Below, piece after piece: positions 34,216 through 43,112 of a DNA stretch of 64,000 bases (positions are counted from its first letter, which is position 1; the number at the start of each line of letters is the position of its first letter). The DNA is taken from positions 1,674,001 to 1,738,000 of the forward strand of contig JANTUC010000003.1 in the NCBI GenBank assembly GCA_026873275.1, in the 5' to 3' direction. The DNA is from Pseudopithomyces maydicus (lineage: Eukaryota; Ascomycota; Dothideomycetes; Pleosporales; Didymosphaeriaceae). The position numbers were made by a program, and so were the translations under genes. The notes under the pieces were generated by a model. The model ran no database searches. It had not been told where the DNA came from and saw only the letters and a list, made by a program, of their open reading frames with translations.

Positions 34216-34825
34216 TCTTGAGTAGCAGCTTGACAACCTTCAGATGGCCTTGTTTAGCGGCAGAATTAAGGGGCGTCCAGCCATTATTATCGGCCACTGC
34301 CATGTCGGCCCCTTTCTCAAGCAGTAACTTAACAACCTCGAGATGACCGCTGTTTGCTGCCGAGTTGAGCGGCGTCCAGCCGTCGTTGTCAGCCACTGTT
34401 GTGTTGGCCCCGTTCTCGAGCAGCAGCTTAACAATCTCAACATGGCCTTTATTGGCGGCAAAGATAAGAGGCGTCCAGCCGTCTTTTTGGGCTACTCTTA
34501 TGTCGGCTCCATTCTCCAGCAGTAGACTGACTATCTCTGCATTCCCTTCCTTGGCCGCCGCGTAAAGCGCTTCTTCATAATCACATATGTCTTGATTATT
34601 GTTTTTTTCTGCTAGTGACCTTCTAGCTGTTGCCGTTTGACCGTGTTGGGCAGCCCATAATAACGCAGAGCTTTTAGATCGCTGTATGTTGTAACGGTAA
34701 AGATAAGGGTTTAAGAGACGGTAAGTGCGGCCGTTCGCTTGCACCAAGGCGTTGATGTCTCTTTCTGACTCCAGAGCTTCTGCTATATGGCAAAATAGTT
34801 CATTCGGTAATTTGTGAAGCGGCAT
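34169..34825 (-). CDS. F-box protein with ankyrin repeats
   Basis: A single exon of 218 residues. The N-terminus (MPLHKLPNELFCHIAEALES, then LVQANGRTYRLLNPYLYRYN) is an F-box. Four ankyrin repeats follow from residue ~85, with motifs such as KDGWTPLIFAANKGHVEIVK, LLLENGA and NDGWTPLNSAANSGHLEVVK. Such proteins would recruit a target through the repeats to an SCF ubiquitin ligase. The repeats stop abruptly: the last residues (DRNMADPFLP) and the stop codon are encoded by the terminal-repeat copy at 34164. That suggests the original repeat array was cut short. The gene lies between inverted copies of that repeat (34164 and 35379). Confidence 0.8.
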   Translation of the reverse strand: MPLHKLPNELFCHIAEALESERDINALVQANGRTYRLLNPYLYRYNIQRSKSSALLWAAQHGQTATARRSLAEKNNNQDICDYEEALYAAAKEGNAEIVSLLLENGADIRVAQKDGWTPLIFAANKGHVEIVKLLLENGANTTVADNDGWTPLNSAANSGHLEVVKLLLEKGADMAVADNNGWTPLNSAAKQGHLKVVKLLLKKGATTDRNMADPFLP

Positions 34826-35895
34826 TGTTAAGGAAGGTAACGTTTAGCTAGGCGCGCTACAGGCACTTTATAAGATCAGGCTAAGGACAAAAGTGGGGCT
34901 GCGTCGCGGCGTTCCAACACTACATGGGCTTCATCCTTTTGACTCACAAGCGCTAGGGAATATTTAGGTCTAAAACGCGAGCTACCGTGGGAGCTAGCAG
35001 GCATTCATCGACAATGCGCAGAGCTTTGTCCACAGCCTGTTGCTTTTCTGTAGGTCTCTCAAAGAACCAGCTTGATATTTGTCAGTTATTGTCTCGTACA
35101 GGCCCGAATCGTACAGGTACATATATGATGCATACTGAAGCTAGCAATGTAGCAGCTATAAATCCAAGACATGCTGATCATAACGGCGAAAAGGATGCCT
35201 TTGTCTCGTGCGAGTTACAGCGCGCCTTGATACCGTCTGACAAGACCAGACATGAAAACAGCATAGTGAAAGTAAACAGCTCGCTTACGTATCTTCGTGA
35301 GATGGAGCCCGTGCGTGGCAGTACCTTATGTTGCCACCTAACACAAGATAATGGCCGACCCGCACCGGCGCAAACCTTGTACGAGGGGCGCTGATTTTGC
35401 GGAGTTGACAAAGACGTGGAGCAGGCGCTATTGCCGCTAGGCATCATACGCTGCACGCAGTTTTATGGGCGCTAAGAGTTTCAAGCCACAATCTTATTAG
35501 ATCTGGAGAGGTTCAAATTTGGAACCTCGAATCGGAACCTGGCCCTCGTCCACTGCGAGACCCCAAAATGGGTCGTAATTGACAGCTAGGCGTATCACCA
35601 AGGGCGGATCGCATTAGGTATGCTTAGGTTCTCTAAGCCAATAGGGTACAGGTTCAGTTTTGAACGCCTCCGATGTGTGGCACAATTGCTGAATCAACTA
35701 ACCAGCTCAAAAGCGTCCGGGACTGGTCCGAACTCAATTTCGCTCCCTAGGTACATGTCAACTAACCAATTGTGGCATAGCATGGCTGCGGTTGACTGTG
35801 AAACATCCCAAGGCAGCATTGGTAGAACAACAGCTACATCTTTGGTGCATCGGCAGAACTATACAGAGCGCATATAATTTAAGATTCAGAACACA
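34826..35895. other. Intergenic, contains right terminal repeat
   Basis: The interval holds the inverted terminal-repeat copy at 35262-35379. The frames elsewhere are short and unconvincing. The last ~200 bp precedes the HET-ankyrin pseudogene. Confidence 0.4.
35262..35379 (-). repeat. Terminal-repeat copy, outer end facing right
   Basis: Inner part contains CAGCTCGCTTAC; the outer part GTTGCCACCTAACACAAGAT, then ATGGCCGACCCG and ACCTTG. It matches the reverse complement of the copies at 34164 and 42929, with several C/T and G/A differences. Confidence 0.65.
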
Positions 35896-38031
35896 ATGTC
35901 TCACACAGAATCTCTTTATTATCGTCCCCTTTTCCAAGGCAATATCCGTCTGCTTTGCCTACTTCCGCACGAAAATGAAAATGCCCCCATTCGATGTCGG
36001 CTCTTCGAATTCACTCTGCGGGGACCTGGAGAACGAACGCAGCCATATGATGCTTTATCCTACGTATGGGGTAATACGGGCAAGCCCCGAGTTATCTCTC
36101 TGGGCGAACATGACCTACCTGTAACGGAAAATCTTTACGTGGCGTTATCACATCTTCGATATCGCTCCATTGAACGAATCATATGGGTAGATGCCGTTTG
36201 CATCAACCAAGAGGACGAAGCAGAAAAAGAGAAACAAATTCCGTTTATGGCCAACATTTACGGTCAGGCCAGATGTGTAGTGGTGTGACTTGGAGAGGCG
36301 GCGGAAAATAGCGACCAAGCACTAGAAGAGATACGGATTGCTGGGGGCAAGAAGGTTACAAATTCTGAAGTGAAAGAAATCGATGAAACGATCCAGTCAG
36401 CAATTTTCGCACTGTTTGAACGATCGTGGTTTCGTCGTATCTGGGTAAGAGAATGGACGACAATGTTTGAAGAGATTGCTAAAACATCATTCTAGGTACT
36501 ACAGGAAGTCGCTGCAGCTCGAAATGTCCTGATTACATGTGGTTCTATAGAAATCGATGGATACGCCTTCTGCTTAGGGGTGGATTGATTAAACGTGTCC
36601 TACAAAGCACGCGCAGATTCGCTCAGCCTGATCCGCTCAGTGACCTACCTGATAAAAGGGGCGATCTTCAGGCCTCACTATAGGGTTTCTCAAGATATAT
36701 GCCCTCTAGGAGAGCTGGTAGATATTTATCATACCCATGAGGCTACCAAGCGCCACGATAAGGTGTATGCCTTACTCGGCATGAGCTCTGATGGCCTTAG
36801 TAGCGCTAACCTGTTGCCCAACTACAAAATTTCATGGGAGGAACTCTTACAGCGACTAGTTGAGTTTCTTTTTCATGAGAGTATATCTGTGGAGACTTGC
36901 GGGGATGAAGAGGCGGCAGTGATCAGGAGCAAAGGCTGTATTCTTGGTGAGGTGTCTTCAGCACAAGAGAATATTGCTTTGGATAACAGGCAGAGCGTGG
37001 AAGTCATTTTCAAGAAACCCTGGGGGCAGTCGGCAAACGTGGGGATTCAGAAAACTTACTGGACTCTCCGGCCTTCGGCAAAATCGATTCGTAGTGGAGA
37101 CATTGTCTGTCTACTGGAAGGAGCTGCAAAACCTTCCATTATCAGAATGCATAAGGACCATTTCCCCGTTATCATGATCGCAGCTATGCCTCTGGAGGAT
37201 ATACGAGTAGGAAGTGAAAGTATCGCGTGGCAAAAGCTTCTATCTTCGGTGAAAGCCTTCTCCCGCGATTGTTTGCTTGCTTGGGACTGGAAAAATCACT
37301 TGGAGGAGTTACAAAGCTCAGGAGAAAACAATTATTGGAACATTATGCACAGTATGGCGTTAGACGATTCAAAAATAGAGTCAATTGTCCATTTAGACAG
37401 AGCAACCAGAGCATGGGATGCCGCACTGGTACTAGCGGACTTGGGACGGTATGAAAAGGCAGAAGAAAGACTCCAAGAAGCAATCGAGGGCTACACGAGA
37501 GTGTTTGGAATACAACTCCCATATACGCTGAAAAGCTAGTACGGTCTCACATCATTAGCATGGGTCGCGGGGAACGGATATGAAGCTATAGTACGCCTGT
37601 TGCTGTCGAAGGACGGCGTCGACCCGGACTTAAACGATACTCAATATGGCCAGACCCCACTTTCGTGGGCAGCTGAGGGAGGACACGAAGACGTGGTCAG
37701 TCTGTTGATCGAGACGGACAAGGTTACAGTAGATGCAAAAGATGTATTCGGCCAGACGCCGCTCTCGTGGGCAGCTAGAGAAGGGCACGGGGGTGTGGTA
37801 AAACTGCTGCTTGAGATAGACGGCGTCGACATCAATGCGAAAGATAGCTTCGGGCAGACACCGCTCTCATGGGCAGCTGAGGGAGGGCACGAAGACGTGG
37901 TTAGCCTGCTGCTTAAGACGAGTAAGGTTGAGGCCGAAACAAAAGACTGTTTCGGTCGAACGCCACTCTTGTGGGCAGCTAAGAGAGGGCATGAGGGTGT
38001 GGTGAAACATTGTAGTTCGGAGGTATGGTAA
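35896..38031 (+). pseudogene. HET-domain protein with ankyrin repeats, three nonsense codons
   Basis: One frame with one intron (36445-36495, GTAAGA donor) covers ~690 codons. The HET domain is clear: QPYDALSYVWG, ERIIWVDAVCINQEDEAEK and RRIWVLQEVAAA across the intron. HET proteins trigger fungal incompatibility or immune-type cell death. A middle region contains HDKVYALLGMSSDG. The C-terminal part has at least four ankyrin repeats (GQTPLSWAAEGGHEDVV...) and breaks off near 38000. Stops interrupt the frame at 36286 (TGA, expected Trp in VVWLGE), 36586 (TGA) and 37537 (TAG). All three fit single G:C to A:T changes, as in RIP. A shortened protein of 130 residues could still be made, but would lack most of the HET domain. 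Confidence 0.85.
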
Positions 38032-38390
38032 GTAATAGAAGCTTCAAAAATCCATCCTTACAAAGTTTGTAGAGCTAAACAGGCAAGGTCGTGAAGTCCG
38101 AAAGCTCCGAAGGGTAGGAGGCTGGGTGTTACCGCAGTTTTGGAGAAATGCAGCAGTTAACTGCAGCGGAAGCGGCTTGCGCTATAACATTAAGTTTGGA
38201 ACTTTTCTGTTATTGAAATACTGTCCATCCTCTAATGCTCCGTTGTAATCATAATCTTTGCTGAATGTACCTCCAGAACTACGGCATTTGCCTGTTCTGC
38301 TAACGCAGTTCTAGCGTCGAAACCAGCCATCTTGTTGTACGTTTCCAGACATCAAAACCCCGTTCAGGCAGCGTCTGACATTTTCCCACC
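38032..38390. other. Intergenic between two converging gene ends, no gene seen
   Basis: Spacer after the broken ankyrin array and before the 3' end of the WSC protein gene. Nothing recognisable. Confidence 0.4.
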
Positions 38391-39393
38391 TCACAAAACA
38401 TGCTGATAAACCGACAGACGGTAGCCACTACCACACATTTGTCCGGAATTACCTTTACAAACCATGTTGCACTGAGAACCCTGAACAGAGCTAGCTTTCA
38501 AGCTATCTCCGCAAAAACATTCCTGAGCGTTCTCGGTTCCAAAGTATTTATAGTTTGAGCACAACGAACTACATCTTTCTGTCGTCATCGACACGTCTCC
38601 GAATTTTTGATAAGCGCTCAATACTCGGCTGGCTCCGTCGACATAGCAACCTTCGTACTTGAATTTTATGCACTTTGTCTGAAGCGTGTTGACTTGAGTT
38701 TTCAGTTGTCCAATCTCCTGAGCATTCGATGCGATCGTTTGCGTGTGTGCTGCGACTTGCTGCTTGTAGACTTCAAGCTCATCTTTGAGGGTTTTGATTT
38801 GGCTGAGTAAGTCGTTCTCACGAACGACGCAGGTATCGAGCTGGATGGATGTATCTTTCTCGCGAGCGGCGCAGGCTCCAAGTTGACCGACTAGATCGTT
38901 TCCGCGAGCGGTGCAGGCGTCGAGTTGTTCTGTTGAATGCCTCTCACGAACGGCACAGGTCTCAGCCTGATTAACAGAGTCTCTCTCACGGAAGGTACAT
39001 GCGTTGAGCTGATTGATTAGATCCTCTCCGCGGGCGGTACAAGCCTTTGCATCCTGTTCCCACTGTTGTTTGGATGCTTCACAGTTATCGGAAGAAGGAA
39101 GGACGGTCCCATTGCCTTGGAGGAAGTAAGAGAATGCTCGTTCGAGGTTTATACCATTCGTGCATCTGCAAGAGCAGCTGCTCTCATCGGTGGACGTGTC
39201 ACAAATGACTTTAGGAGTTGCACCTGTGCCTTGGGTTAGAGACGTACTTTCGCTATATTGTATTAATTTTCGACTCACCATTCTGACAGGTCAAAGAACT
39301 ATCATAAACAGTACCTAGCGGCATTTCGAAACCATGTGCATAAATGGTTGTGCACAGACTGAGAAGAAGAACTGCCGAACAGTACTTCATCAT
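38391..39393 (-). CDS. Secreted WSC-domain protein with a cysteine-spaced coiled-coil stalk
   Basis: Exons 39279-39393 and 38391-39229 (49-nt intron, GTGAGT donor, CTAAC branch) encode 317 residues. The signal peptide is MMKYCSAVLLLSLCTTIYAH. A short Cys-rich N-terminal domain follows (CSCRCTNG at ~60). A ~130-residue helical stalk has a repeated unit of about 14 residues containing CTARGEDLINQLNA-like text, each with one cysteine, then a cysteine-free coiled coil. The C-terminal ~85 residues are a WSC domain (KYEGCYVDGASRVL, CSSLCSNYKYFGTENAQECF, CGDSL, QMCGSGYRLSVY), which typically binds wall carbohydrate. No membrane anchor is seen, so it is probably secreted. The architecture parallels the protein at 29192. 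Confidence 0.85.
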
Positions 39394-40318
39394 GGCAGGG
39401 ATTGACGATAGAAAAGACTCAGAGTTTTTTAAGATGTTTTCTAAACTGCACGTTCGACATTGCTGACTTATATAGGCGTTTGTTCGGAGTGCCAGGCTTC
39501 AAATTTTATTAAACTCTATCCGCATAGGCAGATTAACTTCGCAGTCGGCGACCTCCCAACATTTCTTTCCATCCTGTATACGCCTCAACCGGCCTAAAGC
39601 ATATCAACGAAACACTATTGGCGCATATAGATGACGCAACGGTGCATATGTGCGAGCTTTTATTTGGCAGTAGAACTCTCTCCAAGTGTGCGATCGATGA
39701 AGCAATTCACTTAATGCAGGACGGCTATACACTACGAGTGAAAATCGTGAGTATGCAAAATCCTCATACAGTCTCTTCTCACAGGACGCTCATAAAGTGG
39801 CGGCTGGAGGATACGAAGTTTAGCAAGTAGGTTGATCTGTAGTACGAACGAGGCGCGAGGTGTCAACAGCTGTAAAGTAGTATTCTAAATGCAGTTTTGA
39901 GCCAGCATAGCCTCTGTGCAGTAGCTCGCTTACATATCATGGTGAGATGTAATTTGTTAGGACGGTGCTTCGAGTTGCCACCGCTAGCAGGCAGGATGGC
40001 CAAGCCGCATTAGCTAGAGGGTTTGCGACGAACTCTTTTGAGAATAGAGCGTGGAGTAGGTTGAGCAATCGTAGAAACATCAGACATCCAGCGTAGCGGT
40101 ACGCCAGAAGCATTGAACCCAAATACAAGGTAGGGCTAGAAAGAACTATGAGATCAGGATTTTGCGCTCAGGGATGTCGGCCTGTTGCGGGGGCAAGAAT
40201 GGGGACCTTGTTTTACTCGTACATGGCCCCAAGAACCCTATCCAAAGCATTCTCATCATGTAACCGAAATATCTGGGCGAGAAACATTCCAGTAGAAAAA
40301 CTAGATAAGCCATTGCTA
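39394..40318. other. Intergenic, contains a terminal-repeat copy
   Basis: The promoter side of the WSC gene lies at the left. A terminal-repeat copy is at 39914-40018. A 70-codon frame at 39618-39830 starts without ATG and has no recognisable domain. Nothing else was seen. Confidence 0.4.
39914..40018 (-). repeat. Terminal-repeat copy, outer end facing right, decayed
   Basis: Contains GCAGTAGCTCGCTTAC, then GAGTTGCCACCGCTAGCAGG and GATGGCC. It matches the inner and middle parts of the copy at 47016-47130. The outer CCTGACCTTG end is degenerate. I found no facing partner within a few kilobases to its left. Confidence 0.6.
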
Positions 40319-42280
40319 CTATTCCGTGAACGCACGTGGCCATGGGAATAGGAAATCACGAGCCTTTTCTCCATCGAAAAAGCACAGTCCATTCACCCAG
40401 CGCTTTGTTCTTAGTGCCTCATACCTGCTCTCAGCACATCCGTCTCTTTTTACTTCCAAAGACACGTATTTCGCAGGCAATCTGGTTATCTTTCCATCGC
40501 TGGAATCTTTACCAGTGCAACTCCACGATGTAAACAGAAACGACTTTCTTGGGTCCCCAGATTTATCATGGTCCCTGACGAAAACGGCTCGGTAACTCCG
40601 GTACGCTTTTGGGTGCTTGGAGACTGGTAGGCCAAGTTGAAGTGGTTCCCCTGCATCCATTGCCTTCACGATATGGTCTGCCATAGTGTTCAGGACCGAT
40701 CCCGACGCCCACCTATTACGGTCCAAATGTAACGATTGGTTATCTTCTATGAAGTTTTCCAAGTCGTTCGCGAGCTGTTTGTAGCAAAGGTGGCGTATCA
40801 AACGAGCAAGGTCTTGTAAACGTTTGCGACGATACTCCACACACCCAAGTTCCTCCTTCGTAGAATTGGATGTTGGGAGGAGCTGGCTAGGCAAAAGTTC
40901 TCTGCATACCTTCCAAAGCACGCCTCTGGTTTTTATGCCAGCGTCGAGAAGTCTCACGTCGGAAAAGCGGCAGTGCTTCATGAATGTGAGCTCGCCTTTT
41001 TCGACAGGTGCTTCCAGACTAATGGCTTGATCTTGAAGAAATGAAAAAACATCATGAGCAAGTTTGCCCGGATAATCAGTATCGTTGTTGATAATCTCTC
41101 CGTTCAATAGGTATATGGCGAGGATGCAAATACTTAGACTGCTTCTCGATCTCTTGACCCTCGTTGGGTCCAGTCGTATCGAATAATCAAGACAATTAGC
41201 GGAGATAGCAGGTATATCTGAGGCGTGCTTTATCACACGATGGCTAAGATCGTGGAGGATAGTTGGCGACATAGCTTTGCAGATCATGATTCCAGTTGCT
41301 CCTCGATCGTACTTGTGAAGTATATTGTATTTGCCGGCCCTTCGTAAGACTTTATTGCAGTTTTGTTCAACGCCCGGATCACAAGCCATTCGTCTACGGT
41401 AAGCTAAGCAGAACAACGTGGCATACTTCCGGAAGTCAGCAGAGTTTACAACCAGTTCTCCAGGAAGATTGCCCAGCTGATATTTCATGTCTGACCTGAC
41501 CAACGCTGAACAATGACGTATTAGTAGCCACATTCGAATGTTGGAGATGTAATCTTCTTGAAATATCCACGCGCTCTGCCACCAGGGGTCGTCGACGATG
41601 CAGAGCAACAGCTGCAGTGTGGTGCTTGCAGCCTCTGAATCGACGTCCATTCCAAGTCTTGGTCCTTGCTGACTTTCTTCAACTATGCTTCCTCTTAGGA
41701 GATTTCCCAGCGTATCCAACTCTTTCTGGGTTTGAATCTTCACCCAGAGGTACCCAGCTGCAGCTTTGCAGTTCTTATATACTAAGTCCATAGACTGCAC
41801 TTTCGTGTTTCTTTCATTCTGATCTTGTTGATTGATTGAAAGTTGGTCGATCCAGAATGGAACGTCTTTTCCTCCACATTCTCGGTTTGTTACATATCTC
41901 GTATATTGAATGATTCGGTCAAGGAGACCATCGCGCAGTTTCAGGCACCTGTTGGATGGTAGAACACGGTACTTACCTCTTGCCTCGTTTTCGCCAGGTG
42001 AAGGCTTCCAACAGTAAGAAATAGCTATATACATGCCGGTGAATAAGTTCGTCTCAACTGTCTCCAAAACCTTGACCATTGCGCTTTTACTCGCATTCCT
42101 TGATCGTGGAGTGATACTGTCTAGCTTTGCGAGCCGGAAACACTTCAGAACCTTCATCGAGTCGAGAGATTTCTCATTTGCAACTGAGTAACCTTGTCCA
42201 ATCTCTAGCAATCTTCTTGGCAACGTACGTGGACCGCATCCTCGAATGTATTCCAGTGATTTATCATGGTCTATTTTCAT
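40319..42280 (-). CDS. HET-domain protein (heterokaryon incompatibility type)
   Basis: A single exon of 653 residues from ATG 42280. The upstream TTG-initiated extension is closed by a stop soon after and is not needed. The HET core lies at residues ~84-200: MYIAISYCWKPSPGE, then KDVPFWIDQLSINQQDQNER and DLVYKNCKAAAGYLWV. HET domains, distantly TIR-like in fold, trigger cell death in fungal non-self recognition. The remaining ~430 residues are helical and carry no NACHT, ankyrin or WD repeats. There is no signal peptide or membrane segment. Unlike the HET-ankyrin gene at 35896 this frame is uninterrupted, so it is likely functional. A decayed terminal-repeat copy lies downstream at 39914. Confidence 0.88.
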   Translation of the reverse strand: MKIDHDKSLEYIRGCGPRTLPRRLLEIGQGYSVANEKSLDSMKVLKCFRLAKLDSITPRSRNASKSAMVKVLETVETNLFTGMYIAISYCWKPSPGENEARGKYRVLPSNRCLKLRDGLLDRIIQYTRYVTNRECGGKDVPFWIDQLSINQQDQNERNTKVQSMDLVYKNCKAAAGYLWVKIQTQKELDTLGNLLRGSIVEESQQGPRLGMDVDSEAASTTLQLLLCIVDDPWWQSAWIFQEDYISNIRMWLLIRHCSALVRSDMKYQLGNLPGELVVNSADFRKYATLFCLAYRRRMACDPGVEQNCNKVLRRAGKYNILHKYDRGATGIMICKAMSPTILHDLSHRVIKHASDIPAISANCLDYSIRLDPTRVKRSRSSLSICILAIYLLNGEIINNDTDYPGKLAHDVFSFLQDQAISLEAPVEKGELTFMKHCRFSDVRLLDAGIKTRGVLWKVCRELLPSQLLPTSNSTKEELGCVEYRRKRLQDLARLIRHLCYKQLANDLENFIEDNQSLHLDRNRWASGSVLNTMADHIVKAMDAGEPLQLGLPVSKHPKAYRSYRAVFVRDHDKSGDPRKSFLFTSWSCTGKDSSDGKITRLPAKYVSLEVKRDGCAESRYEALRTKRWVNGLCFFDGEKARDFLFPWPRAFTE

Positions 42281-43112
42281 TGTGATCAAAGTCTCCCAGC
42301 TTGATAACGATGGCGTATGGAGTGCAGTGAGACGATCCAAAGGTCAATGGCCCAGCGACTAGGCAGCAGCTTTTGGAATGGACGCCAAGACGCTATCGCA
42401 GGGCCACTGGAAAATGCACACCACGTTGCGGGCAACTATGGAACGTATTCGATCCTTCACGGAGGTCCTGAACATTAGCAGATTCAAAGGAAAGGAAAGC
42501 TTTCACAATAAATCGTTTAAGTACTATTAGCAGTCTTTGTGAAGCGTGTAAGTAAGGACTATTCATACCTAACCGCTCAGTTAATTGAGCAGTGTCCTCG
42601 GAAGTTGACGCCTCGTCAAAGCCATAGAAGGGCTCTTACCCCGCACCTGCCTGCTGTGTTGTCAAGACCATAGACATGCGTGTAAATTTGTGCACACTGT
42701 TGCCCGAAAGGTGTGCACGTCACTGTATGGGCCATAATCTACGGCGATTCCTTTGCAGTGACTGTAACAGCCGTAGCGGCTTAGTTCTCGGCTCATTATC
42801 TCGTTTCCGTCAAGGGTCATGTTCTAGCGCGAAATTAGTGCATCATTCTGTAACTTTATAGTACTAGTTACTACATTGACATATCCCCTACTACAATCTA
42901 AAGCATTTTAGATCCATCATGCCTAGGGCAAGGTCAGGGCAGGAACGGGTCGGCCACCCTTTCGGTGGCGGTGGCAACTTAAGGTACCCTTCAAGTACTG
43001 TGCATTTCACGATGTTCAGTAAGCGAGCTACTGTGCACACGCTAGGCTATCTTAGTATTATGTTGGCTTGCTGCTTTACTCCAGTCGTGTTCCGCTTTAA
43101 CCAGTGAGTACT
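42281..43112. other. Intergenic, contains left terminal repeat of the NLR element
   Basis: The first ~640 bp is the upstream region of the HET gene with no recognised gene. The terminal-repeat copy at 42929-43043 begins the bracketed element. The NLR stop codon is ~70 bp beyond it. Confidence 0.4.
42929..43043 (+). repeat. Terminal inverted repeat, left end of the NLR-bearing element
   Basis: Starts CAAGGTCAGGGCAGGAACGG, continues GTCGGCC and GGTGGCAACTTAAGGTACC, and ends near GTAAGCGAGCTACTGTGCAC. Its reverse complement matches 47016-47130 over about 112 positions with roughly 85% identity by eye. The two face each other across 4.2 kb. No clean target-site duplication was found. Confidence 0.8.
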
